From Nonlabens sp. (lineage in GTDB: Bacteria; Bacteroidota; Bacteroidia; Flavobacteriales; Flavobacteriaceae), in the NCBI GenBank assembly GCA_023301395.1, contig JALZUY010000244.1, positions 1-17,469 on the forward strand: a stretch of 17,469 bases of DNA. Direction: 5' to 3'. This document shows positions 1 to 7,215 of this stretch, one piece after another. The notes under the pieces are model-generated. The model did not search any database, was not told where the DNA came from, and saw only the letters and a program-made list of their open reading frames with translations. Position 1 is the stretch's first letter; every line of letters starts with the position of its first letter. A program made the translations under genes and the position numbers.

Positions 1-18
1 AGCGAAGCTAGCTTCGCT
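1..18. repeat. Perfect 18-base palindrome at the window edge
   Basis: The first 18 bases, AGCGAAGCTAGCTTCGCT, are their own reverse complement. They are followed by GG, so the palindrome may extend left beyond the window. It lies 66 bases past the stop of the minus-strand acyl-CoA dehydrogenase gene. It could form a hairpin in that transcript and act as a 3' end structure, but the T-tract expected of an intrinsic terminator would lie outside the window. The GCGAA/TTCGC blocks recall the repeat core seen elsewhere in this window, but in a different order, so I do not class it with that repeat. Confidence 0.5.
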
Positions 19-84
19 GGACTGATTTAATTACTTAAAAACTGTCAGCCTACTTTAAGAATGACTCAGCTTGAATTCGTATTA

Positions 85-1227
85 TTAAACTTTTAGTAAA
101 TCTCTTGATATAACTATTTTTTGTATCTCTGATGTACCTTCATAAATTTGGGTGATTTTTGCATCTCGCATTAGACGTTCTACATGATATTCTTTTACAT
201 ATCCATTTCCACCATGAACTTGAACTGCCTCGATAGTTGTATCCATTGCAGTTTGTGAAGCAAATAACTTGGCAGTACATCCAGCAACGTTATAATCCAT
301 TCCGTTATCTTTCATCCATGCTGCATGCATGATTAGATGTCTTGATGCATCAATGTTTACTTTCATATCTGCCAGTTTAAATGCGATCGCTTGATGATTA
401 CAGATTTCTGTGCCAAACGCTTTACGTTGCTTGCTATAATCTCTAGCAAGTTCAAATGCGCCGCTTGCGATACCTAAAGCTTGGGCTGCAATGCCGATTC
501 TACCACCTGCAAGTGTTTTCATCGCAAATTTGAAACCAAAACCATCTTCACCTATTCTGTTTTCTTTTGGAATTTTAACATCATTGAAGTTTAAGGAGTG
601 TGTATCACTTCCTCTTATTCCTAATTTATCTTCTTTAGGGCCAATTTCAAACCCATCCCATCCTTTTTCGACAATAAATGCATTAATACCGCGATGCGCT
701 TTTTCTTTATCAGTTTGAGCAATTACTATGTAATAGTCTGCACTACTACCATTTGTGATCCAATTTTTTGTACCATTTAATATATAATGGTCTCCCATGT
801 CAATCGCTGTTGTTCTTTGCGATGTGGCATCACTACCAGCTTCTGGTTCACTTAAACAAAAAGCTCCTATTGATTTCCCGGCAGCTAATTTCGTTAAATA
901 CTTCTGTTTTTGATCTTCATTTGCATAAGTCTCTAGTCCATAACAAACCAATGAATTGTTTACAGATACGATAACACTTGCACTTGCGTCAATTTTTGAA
1001 AGCTCTTCCATGACAAGAACATAGCTCGTTGTGTCCATTCCGCCACCTCCATATTTTGGATCTACCATCATTCCTAGAAAACCTAAATCACCCATTTTGG
1101 TAATTAGTTCTTTTGGGAAGTGTTGTTCTCTGTCTCTTTCAATTACTCCAGGAAGTAACTCGGTGCGAGCAAAATCTCTTGCCGCATCACGTATCATTAA
1201 ATGCTCTTCTGTTAAACTAAAATCCAT
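85..1227 (-). CDS. Acyl-CoA dehydrogenase
   Basis: A 380-residue FAD enzyme of the acyl-CoA dehydrogenase family, full length for short- and medium-chain or branched-chain members. It introduces the alpha,beta double bond into an acyl-CoA and passes electrons to electron-transfer flavoprotein. Residues 122-133 carry the first family signature (AFCLSEPEAGSD), WITNG at 156-160 is the usual flavin-contacting loop, and IYEGTSEIQ near 361-369 is the C-terminal signature holding the probable catalytic base Glu363. The three-domain layout (alpha, beta, alpha) is intact. The ATG at 1227 fits the family N-terminus (MDFSLTEEH). It is transcribed divergently from anmK from a promoter in the 79-base gap. 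Chain-length preference (butyryl, isovaleryl or 2-methylbutyryl) cannot be decided from sequence, so no symbol is given. Confidence 0.95.
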   Translation of the reverse strand: MDFSLTEEHLMIRDAARDFARTELLPGVIERDREQHFPKELITKMGDLGFLGMMVDPKYGGGGMDTTSYVLVMEELSKIDASASVIVSVNNSLVCYGLETYANEDQKQKYLTKLAAGKSIGAFCLSEPEAGSDATSQRTTAIDMGDHYILNGTKNWITNGSSADYYIVIAQTDKEKAHRGINAFIVEKGWDGFEIGPKEDKLGIRGSDTHSLNFNDVKIPKENRIGEDGFGFKFAMKTLAGGRIGIAAQALGIASGAFELARDYSKQRKAFGTEICNHQAIAFKLADMKVNIDASRHLIMHAAWMKDNGMDYNVAGCTAKLFASQTAMDTTIEAVQVHGGNGYVKEYHVERLMRDAKITQIYEGTSEIQKIVISRDLLKV

Positions 1228-1230
1228 GTA

Positions 1231-1263
1231 TTTATTATATGATTAATACTTCATTTATCTTTG
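1231..1263 (+). promoter_or_regulatory. Promoter for anmK (Bacteroidota type)
   Basis: TATCTTTG at 1256-1263 matches the Bacteroidota -7 consensus TAnnTTTG exactly. TTTA at 1231-1234 is a near match to the -33 TTTG box, at a 21-base spacing. Transcription would start near 1270, about 37 bases before the anmK ATG. The -7 box abuts the opposing minus-strand box. Confidence 0.55.
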
Positions 1264-1294
1264 CAAATCTAAGCTTATTTAAGAGTATATTCAA
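1264..1294 (-). promoter_or_regulatory. Promoter for the acyl-CoA dehydrogenase gene
   Basis: Read on the minus strand, TAGATTTG at 1271-1264 matches TAnnTTTG. A TTG at 1294-1292 lies 20 bases upstream and serves as the -33 element. Transcription would begin near 1257, giving a leader of about 30 bases to the ATG at 1227. Confidence 0.55.
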
Positions 1295-1306
1295 TACAAT
1301 TTTTCT

Positions 1307-2362
1307 ATGAACCATCAGTGTTATAACGTTATAGGTGTGATGTCTGGAACTTCTCTTGACGCAATAGATATCGTTTCTATGGAATTAGTACGGAGTACTT
1401 CATGGAGTTTTCAGGTTAAAGCAGTAAAATCTTTAAATTATTGTTCCGATTGGAAAGCACGTCTTGCAGGAGGTGTAGGGCTTGATGATGATGAGTTGAC
1501 TTCTTTAAATCTAGATTATACTCACTATTTGACTGATGCGATTAAACAGTTTATACTTACAAATCAAATTGATAATATCCTCGCAGTATGCAGTCATGGT
1601 CATACAATTCGTCATCAACCTGTTGATGGAATAACATTGCAAATTGGTAATTTACCTGATATTGGTAAATTGATAGGGCTTAGAACAATTTGTAATTTCA
1701 GAGTTCAGGATGTTGGATATGGAGGACAAGGCGCACCATTGGTTCCAATAGGTGATAAGTTACTGTTTTCTGAATATGATTATTGTTTGAATCTTGGTGG
1801 ATTTGCAAATATCTCATTTGATAAATGTGGTGAACGAATAGCATACGACGTATCTCCTGTAAATGTGGTTTTGAATTTTTTTGCAAATAAATTAGGAGCA
1901 GAATATGATGATAAAGGCGCTTTCGCGAAAGCAGGAGAAATAAATATTGATATATTAAACCAACTTAATGAATTAGATTTCTATAATCTTCAAGCTCCTA
2001 AGTCATTAGGTATGGAATGGGTAAACGCTCACATCTGGGGCATTATTGATGAAATTGATAGCCCACAAAATGCACTAGCTACTTTTACAGAGCATATTGC
2101 CATACAGATTGCTGATTCTATTAAAGTGAATGCAAAAGTGCTTGTTACTGGTGGTGGTGCTTATAATGAACACTTAATTAAGCGTATTGAATATCACCTA
2201 AAATCATTTTTAATTATACCAGATTCTAATATTATTGAATACAAAGAGGCTCTTATTTTTGGTCTATTAGGTGTGTTGAGATTAAGAAATGAAAATAATT
2301 GTTTAGCCTCAGTTACTGGTGCAATAAAGGATCATTCTAGTGGAGAAATATATCTACCCTAA
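1307..2362 (+). CDS. anmK: Anhydro-N-acetylmuramic acid kinase
   Basis: AnmK opens the anhydro ring of 1,6-anhydro-N-acetylmuramic acid and phosphorylates it to MurNAc-6-phosphate with ATP, a cytoplasmic step in peptidoglycan recycling. The 351 residues match the family in length. The N-terminal nucleotide-binding motif SGTSLDAID (13-21) is diagnostic, and GYGGQGAPLVPIGD, NLGGFANIS, YDVSPVN and the late VTGGGAYN are the other conserved blocks of this hexokinase/actin-fold family. It is preceded by its own promoter and followed by a separate promoter for the dehydrogenase gene, so it may be transcribed alone. Codons 205-209 (GAFAKA region) are encoded by a perfect 14-base palindrome that recurs in the window; see the repeat entry. 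Confidence 0.96.
   Translation: MNHQCYNVIGVMSGTSLDAIDIVSMELVRSTSWSFQVKAVKSLNYCSDWKARLAGGVGLDDDELTSLNLDYTHYLTDAIKQFILTNQIDNILAVCSHGHTIRHQPVDGITLQIGNLPDIGKLIGLRTICNFRVQDVGYGGQGAPLVPIGDKLLFSEYDYCLNLGGFANISFDKCGERIAYDVSPVNVVLNFFANKLGAEYDDKGAFAKAGEINIDILNQLNELDFYNLQAPKSLGMEWVNAHIWGIIDEIDSPQNALATFTEHIAIQIADSIKVNAKVLVTGGGAYNEHLIKRIEYHLKSFLIIPDSNIIEYKEALIFGLLGVLRLRNENNCLASVTGAIKDHSSGEIYLP
1919..1932. repeat. Palindromic repeat core inside anmK
   Basis: GCTTTCGCGAAAGC, a perfect 14-base palindrome, is in frame in anmK as GCT TTC GCG AAA GC(A), encoding Ala-Phe-Ala-Lys-Ala at codons 205-209. The base before it (C) also matches the longer repeat form. The same core is found, with changes, at 5205-5221, 11077-11090 and 15596-15613. 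Confidence 0.75.
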
Positions 2363-2400
2363 GAAATTGTAAAAAGCAGCTTTAGTGGTCAAGTGTTTTT

Positions 2401-2408
2401 TATATTTG
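2401..2408 (+). promoter_or_regulatory. -7 box upstream of the Glu/Leu/Phe/Val dehydrogenase
   Basis: TATATTTG matches TAnnTTTG exactly and lies 24 bases before the ATG at 2433. No clear -33 TTG at the usual 19-21 base spacing is seen, so the call rests on the -7 box and its position in a 70-base gap. Confidence 0.45.
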
Positions 2409-2432
2409 TCTAGACTAACTTGATACCACAAA

Positions 2433-3659
2433 ATGAAGGAACTTTTAAAGCGTTATGAAAACGCTGAGCCCGAAATAGTATTCCATTGGAATGATCCCGA
2501 GACTGATGCAGAAGGCTGGACAGTAATCAATAGCTTAAGAGGTGGAGCTGCCGGTGGCGGAACACGTATGAGAGTAGGACTTGATAAAAATGAAGTTCTC
2601 TCACTTGCTAAAACTATGGAAATCAAATTTACGGTCTCAGGTCCAGCAATAGGTGGAGCAAAAAGTGGAATTAACTTTGATCCTCAAGATCCACGTAAAA
2701 AAGGGGTTTTGGAGAGATGGTATAAAGCAGTTTCTCCATTACTTAAAAATTATTATGGTACCGGTGGTGATCTTAATGTAGATGAAATTCATGAGGTTAT
2801 ACCTATGACTGAGGATTGTGGAGTTTGGCATCCTCAAGAAGGTGTTTTTAATGGTCATTTTTCTCCTACTGAGGCTGACAAGATAAATCGTATCGGTCAA
2901 TTACGTCAAGGTGTTATAAAAGTGATTGAAAACCCTATTTTTTCCCCAGATGTTTCTAGAAAATATACTGTTGCAGACATGATTACTGGATACGGTGTGG
3001 CTGAGGCTGTTAAACATTTCTATTATATATATGGTGGAGATGTTAAAGGAAAGAGAGCGGTTGTCCAAGGTTTTGGGAATGTAGGTAGTGCTGCTGCATA
3101 TTATCTAGCACAAATGGGTGCTAAGGTTGTTGGAATTATTGATCGTGTAGGAGGATTGATAAATGAAGATGGCTTCTCTTTTGAGGAAATTAAAGAAATG
3201 TTTCTTAATAAGGATGGGAATACACTTAGAGCAAATAACTTAATTCCCTTTGAAGAAGTAAATGACAGGATTTGGTCATTAAAAACAGAGATTTTTGCTC
3301 CATGTGCAGCGTCTAGATTAATAAGTCAAAATCAGATTGATCAAATGATAGTCTCAGGACTTGAAGTAATATCTTGTGGTGCAAATGTTCCATTTGCAGA
3401 TAAAGAAATTTTCTTTGGATCCATTATGGAACATACAGATGAAAAAGTTAGTCTTATTCCTGATTTTATATCAAATTGTGGTATGGCAAGAGTTTTTGCA
3501 TATTTTATGGAACGTCGTGTACAAATGACCGATGAAGCTATCTTTAACGATACAAGTATGACTATACGTAACGCAATCCAAAATACATATAATAATAACA
3601 GCTCGCGTTCTCAAATAAGCTCTACGGCATTTGAAATCGCTTTAAAACAACTAGTTTAA
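2433..3659 (+). CDS. Glu/Leu/Phe/Val family amino-acid dehydrogenase
   Basis: A 408-residue NAD(P)-dependent oxidative deaminase that interconverts an amino acid with its 2-oxo acid and ammonia. The dimerisation/substrate domain comes first: the glycine-rich GGAAGGGTRMR (37-46), substrate-binding Lys65 and catalytic Lys77 in GPAIGGAKSG, and Asp113 in GTGGDLNVD. The Rossmann domain follows, with GFGNVG at 213-218 and an acidic residue (Asp237) at the end of the second strand, which suggests NAD rather than NADP. CGANVPFAD and the late NCGMARVF are also typical. Substrate (glutamate, leucine/valine or phenylalanine) is not decidable here. The stop overlaps the nhaB start by one base (TAATG), so the two proteins are probably translated together. 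Confidence 0.9.
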   Translation: MKELLKRYENAEPEIVFHWNDPETDAEGWTVINSLRGGAAGGGTRMRVGLDKNEVLSLAKTMEIKFTVSGPAIGGAKSGINFDPQDPRKKGVLERWYKAVSPLLKNYYGTGGDLNVDEIHEVIPMTEDCGVWHPQEGVFNGHFSPTEADKINRIGQLRQGVIKVIENPIFSPDVSRKYTVADMITGYGVAEAVKHFYYIYGGDVKGKRAVVQGFGNVGSAAAYYLAQMGAKVVGIIDRVGGLINEDGFSFEEIKEMFLNKDGNTLRANNLIPFEEVNDRIWSLKTEIFAPCAASRLISQNQIDQMIVSGLEVISCGANVPFADKEIFFGSIMEHTDEKVSLIPDFISNCGMARVFAYFMERRVQMTDEAIFNDTSMTIRNAIQNTYNNNSSRSQISSTAFEIALKQLV

Positions 3660-5170
3660 TGTTTAAATCTTTTTTAGGTAATAGCCCGACTTGGTTCAAA
3701 TCAACCATACTTGCATTTTTAGTATTTAATACCGCAGCATTTTTTGTTCTGAATGGTACCGTAATGGGTTGGATTTTTATAGCTGAGTTTATTTTCTGTT
3801 TAGCAATGGCTCTTAAATGTTATCCACTACAATCTGGTGGATTACTTGCTATTCAAGTACTAGCACTTGGTCTCACTAGCGCAGGTGAACCTGGATTGGA
3901 TCACGGTGTTTTTTATGAAGTAACACAGAATTTAGACGTGATACTTCTACTAGTTTTTATGGTTGCTGGAATTTATTTCATGAAGCCATTACTTATGTAC
4001 ATCTTTGTAAAGCTGTTTACACGAGTGAAATCTAAATTAATCTTATCATTATTTTTCGTAGTAATAAGTGCTGTATTATCTGCTTTCTTAGATGCACTTA
4101 CGGTTACGGCTGTATTGATAAGTGTAGGACTTGGTTTCTATAATGTGTATCATAAAATACATTCTAGCGATTTAGATTTAGATGAAAATAATACATTAGA
4201 TAGAGAACAATTAAGTGGAGAAACTTTAGAAGAGTTTCGCTCATTCTTACGCAGTTTAGTAATGCATGGTGTTGTAGGAACTGCGTTAGGTGGAGTTTGT
4301 ACTATCGTAGGAGAACCTCAAAATTTATTAATTGGCGGGAAATTAGCTGCAGCCGAAATAATTAGTAAAGACAATCAATTTGTTGAATTCTTTTTGAAAA
4401 TGGCACCTATCACTATACCTGTGTTTTTTGCAGGATTATTGACCACAGCATTGTTAGAGACTACTAAAATCTTTGGATTTGGTCAAAAAATGCCACCGGT
4501 GGTACGTCAAATTATTGAAGGTTGGATGGAAAAACGTGATGCTGAACGTACTAAGAAAGAAAAATATGGATTAATAGTTCAAGGAGTTTCGGCTGTTTTA
4601 CTTATCGCGGGACTTGCATTACACATAGCTCCAGTAGGTTTTATAGGTTTAGGATTGATCGTTGTTCAAACAGCATTTATGGGAATTATTGAAGAACATT
4701 CCTTAGGTAAAGCATTTGAAGAAGCATTACCATTTACAGGATTGTTAATTGTATTTTTCGTAATCGTTGCTATGATTCATGATCAACATTTATTCAAACC
4801 TATTATTGACTGGGCTTTAAATCAAGATCCAGCAAGTCAACCGGCTATATTTTATCTAGCAAATGGTGTGCTCAGTATGATATCAGATAATGTTTTTGTG
4901 GCAACTGTATACATAGGAGAAGTTGAAGCGGCATATAATGCTGATAAAATTACTAAAGAGACTTATGAGCAGCTCGCAATCGCTATAAATACAGGTACTA
5001 ACTTGCCTAGTGTGGCTACACCTAACGGTCAAGCGGCATTCTTGTTTTTATTGACATCATCACTAGCTCCTGTCATTAACTTGTCTTACGGTCGTATGGC
5101 AAAAATGGCATTTCCTTATACAATAGTGTTGACCTTAGTAGGTCTAGCATGTGTAATGATGTTCTTATAA
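3659..5170 (+). CDS. nhaB: Na+/H+ antiporter NhaB
   Basis: A 503-residue polytopic inner-membrane protein, the size of the NhaB family, which exchanges cytoplasmic Na+ for external H+. Recognisable blocks are the N-terminal MFKSFLGNSPTWFK, the membrane segment with AFLDALTVTAVLISV, the re-entrant-type loop GGVCTIVGEPQNLLIG, and near the C-terminus SMISDNVFVATVYIGE and TGTNLPSVATPNGQAAFLFL. Buried Asp residues in the DALT and SDN motifs are the expected ion ligands. About ten or more hydrophobic segments are visible. The ATG overlaps the stop of the preceding dehydrogenase (TAATG). A 128-base gap with a palindromic repeat separates it from exbB, and no intrinsic terminator with a T-tract is seen there. 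Confidence 0.95.
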   Translation: MFKSFLGNSPTWFKSTILAFLVFNTAAFFVLNGTVMGWIFIAEFIFCLAMALKCYPLQSGGLLAIQVLALGLTSAGEPGLDHGVFYEVTQNLDVILLLVFMVAGIYFMKPLLMYIFVKLFTRVKSKLILSLFFVVISAVLSAFLDALTVTAVLISVGLGFYNVYHKIHSSDLDLDENNTLDREQLSGETLEEFRSFLRSLVMHGVVGTALGGVCTIVGEPQNLLIGGKLAAAEIISKDNQFVEFFLKMAPITIPVFFAGLLTTALLETTKIFGFGQKMPPVVRQIIEGWMEKRDAERTKKEKYGLIVQGVSAVLLIAGLALHIAPVGFIGLGLIVVQTAFMGIIEEHSLGKAFEEALPFTGLLIVFFVIVAMIHDQHLFKPIIDWALNQDPASQPAIFYLANGVLSMISDNVFVATVYIGEVEAAYNADKITKETYEQLAIAINTGTNLPSVATPNGQAAFLFLLTSSLAPVINLSYGRMAKMAFPYTIVLTLVGLACVMMFL

Positions 5171-5197
5171 TAAATCAGTATTATTGTAGTAGTGATT

Positions 5198-5228
5198 TTA
5201 ATTACGCTTTCGCGGAAGCGTGATACAA
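5198..5228 (+). repeat. Palindromic repeat element downstream of nhaB
   Basis: Begins 28 bases after the nhaB stop. The core, ACGCTTTCGCGGAAGCGT (5204-5221), is a palindrome broken by one pair. 24 bases (5198-5221) are identical to the reverse complement of 15596-15619, and after a one-base insertion (G5222) six more bases (ATACAA) also match. No T-run follows, so it is not a typical terminator. Orientation relative to the upstream gene is the same at both sites. Confidence 0.7.
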
Positions 5229-5298
5229 GAAGTCTCTTTTACATAATGCAATCTTTAATATATATTAAACGTTACTAATCTAACTAAGAAAGAAATTA

Positions 5299-5994
5299 AT
5301 GAATCTATTTATTCAAGAAACCGCAGATATTACTACAGAGTCAGTGACTCTTGTTCATGAAGAATCTGAATCTTTAATAGAGTTAATAAAATCCGGTGGT
5401 CCGGCAGGAATGATAATTGTTAGTGTGCTTACATTATTATTATTATTTGCTCTTTATATTTACTTTGAGCGACTTATGAAAATTAAGGCAAGCTCCAAAA
5501 TAGACAGCAATTTCATGCTGCAAATAAAGGATCATATTTCTAACGGTCGACTCGATAGTGCAAAAATGCTTTGTGCAAAAGAAGATTCTCCAGTAGCACG
5601 TCTCACTGAAAAAGGAATAAGTCGTATTGGTTCACCTCTCGAAGACATTAACAGTGCCATAGAAAATGCGGGCAAACTAGAAGTTTATAAACTAGAGAAA
5701 AATGTGAGTATGCTAGCAACCATTGCTGGTGCTGCACCTATGATAGGGTTTTTAGGAACGGTAATAGGTATGATCATTACTTTTAGAGAGTTAGCAGCTG
5801 AAAAAGGAAGTGCAGATATAGCAAATCTTGCAGGTGGTATTCAAACTGCCATGCTAACTACAGTTGCTGGACTTATAGTTGGAATTGTAGCCTATATAGG
5901 TTACAATCATCTCGTAGTAAAGACAGATAAAGTAGTACATCAGATGGAAGAAAATGCGTCTGACTTCTTGGATCTTTTAAACGAACCTGCCTAA
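5299..5994 (+). CDS. exbB: ExbB / TolQ / MotA family proton channel subunit
   Basis: A 231-residue inner-membrane protein of the MotA/TolQ/ExbB family. It forms the pentameric proton channel which, with ExbD, energises TonB for outer-membrane uptake. Three membrane segments are visible at about 36-56, 136-162 and 179-203, with a long cytoplasmic domain between the first two. The conserved family blocks are present: LATIAGAAPMIGFLGTVIGM in segment two and GIQTAMLTTVAGLIVGI in segment three, including the Thr residues that line the ion path. It opens a run of four genes with 2-base gaps (exbB, exbD, TonB-like, folC). I saw no exact TAnnTTTG box in the 128 bases upstream, so whether it has its own promoter or is read through from nhaB is open. 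Confidence 0.93.
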   Translation: MNLFIQETADITTESVTLVHEESESLIELIKSGGPAGMIIVSVLTLLLLFALYIYFERLMKIKASSKIDSNFMLQIKDHISNGRLDSAKMLCAKEDSPVARLTEKGISRIGSPLEDINSAIENAGKLEVYKLEKNVSMLATIAGAAPMIGFLGTVIGMIITFRELAAEKGSADIANLAGGIQTAMLTTVAGLIVGIVAYIGYNHLVVKTDKVVHQMEENASDFLDLLNEPA

Positions 5995-5996
5995 TT

Positions 5997-6389
5997 ATGA
6001 ATTTAAGAGGTAGAAATAAAGTAAGTCCAGAATTCTCGATGTCGTCCATGACTGACATTGTATTTCTTTTATTAGTGTTTTTTATAATTACTTCTTCTTC
6101 TGTAACTCCACAAGCGTTAGATTTAGTATTACCTAGTGCTGGAGGAAAAACTCAAACACAAGGAAAGGTGACCGTGAGTATTTCAAAAGATGGAGATTTT
6201 GCTGTTAATACTGATAAAGCGACGGAAGAAAACTTAGAAAGTAAGATACTAGAAATCTTGGATGGTACAGAAAAGCCTACAATAATGTTACGATCTGATA
6301 AAGATGCTGCGGTAAGTTATTCTGTTAAAGTAATGGATATTGCAAATCGAAATAAAATACAGATTGTGCTGGCTGTAAAAAACAAATAG
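5997..6389 (+). CDS. exbD: ExbD / TolR family biopolymer transport protein
   Basis: A 130-residue protein with a short cytoplasmic N-terminus, one membrane helix (about 20-38) and a periplasmic domain. Asp20 at the start of the helix (SMTDIVFLLLVFF) is the essential proton-carrying aspartate of ExbD/TolR. The periplasmic part (VTVSISKDGDFAVN, IMLRSDKDAAVSYSVKVMDIA) has the usual ExbD fold pattern. Located 2 bases after exbB and 2 bases before the TonB-like gene, so it is almost certainly co-transcribed with both. Confidence 0.93.
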   Translation: MNLRGRNKVSPEFSMSSMTDIVFLLLVFFIITSSSVTPQALDLVLPSAGGKTQTQGKVTVSISKDGDFAVNTDKATEENLESKILEILDGTEKPTIMLRSDKDAAVSYSVKVMDIANRNKIQIVLAVKNK

Positions 6390-6391
6390 AT

Positions 6392-7213
6392 ATGAGTTAT
6401 TTAGAGACTAAAGAACAGAAAATAGCAGCTGGAATTAGTGTATCACTAATTCTCGTATTAGTGCTCTTATTTAAATTTGTCTCAGTAATCAACGTCATTG
6501 AACCGCCAGAAGAAGTAGGAATTGCCATTAATTTTGGGAATACAGCGGTAGGTTCTGGGCCAGTGGAACCAGCCGAGGCTACAAAAGTAACACCAGTATC
6601 AAATCCAGTTCCAGTAGAACAAAATACACCACAAGTAGATAATGTATTAACACAAGATAATACAGATGCTCCAGTTATCAATTCAGACCCTAATGTTACT
6701 GATCCAGTTACAACACCGGTTACTGAACCAGTTGTTACTAAACCTGAACCAAAGCCAGACCCTAAACCATCTCAATCAGTATTAGATGCCTTGAGTAATG
6801 TTACCGGTGCAACACCAGTAGATGGAGCAGATAATAGCGGTGAAGGTCCTGGAGATGGACCAGGTAATAGAGGAGATATAAATGGAGATCCTTATGCTAA
6901 TTCTTATTACGGTACACCAGGAGCTACTGGAGATAGTGGGCGAGGATCAAGTTTAGGTGGTAGAAAAGCACTATCTGGTAAAGGAGCGGAGCCAGATTGT
7001 TTTGAAACAGGAACGGTGATTGTAGAAATTCACGTGAATAAAAGCGGTAAAGTAGTACAGGCTATTCCTGGTAAAAAAGGAACCACTAATAGAGCCTCTT
7101 GTTTACTAACTGCTGCAAAGAAGAGTGCGGAGACTTACAGTTTCAGTTCGGCTGCGGATGCTAAGGATATTCAAATAGGATTTGTGGAAGTAATTTTCAA
7201 AGTAGGAGAATAA
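6392..7213 (+). CDS. TonB-like energy transducer
   Basis: A 273-residue protein with TonB architecture. It has a short cytoplasmic tail and one membrane helix at about 12-31. A long low-complexity periplasmic linker rich in Pro, Val, Thr, Glu and Asp (about 55-130, including KPEPKPDPKP) follows, then a Gly/Asp-rich stretch (about 140-195). The compact C-terminal domain (about 203-273) reads GTVIVEIHVNKSGKVV and ends in a beta strand. Cys203 and Cys237 could form a disulphide in the periplasm. The C-terminal domain is of the flavobacterial type and is not a close match to E. coli TonB, so no symbol is given. Its place after exbB and exbD makes it the likely transducer driven by that channel. 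Which receptor it serves is unknown. Confidence 0.85.
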   Translation: MSYLETKEQKIAAGISVSLILVLVLLFKFVSVINVIEPPEEVGIAINFGNTAVGSGPVEPAEATKVTPVSNPVPVEQNTPQVDNVLTQDNTDAPVINSDPNVTDPVTTPVTEPVVTKPEPKPDPKPSQSVLDALSNVTGATPVDGADNSGEGPGDGPGNRGDINGDPYANSYYGTPGATGDSGRGSSLGGRKALSGKGAEPDCFETGTVIVEIHVNKSGKVVQAIPGKKGTTNRASCLLTAAKKSAETYSFSSAADAKDIQIGFVEVIFKVGE

Positions 7214-7215
7214 TC

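Noticed and set aside
491..1246. Plus-strand open frames opposite the acyl-CoA dehydrogenase
   Set aside because: They lie wholly or almost wholly opposite a clear family member, have low-complexity translations and no recognisable domains. They are antisense shadows.
5171..5298. Terminator in the nhaB-exbB gap
   Set aside because: The palindromic repeat could form a hairpin but no T-run follows on the plus strand, so I call it a repeat and leave termination open.
6397..6681. Minus-strand frame opposite the TonB-like gene
   Set aside because: It mirrors the repetitive Pro/Val/Thr linker of the sense protein. No start signals or domain are seen.
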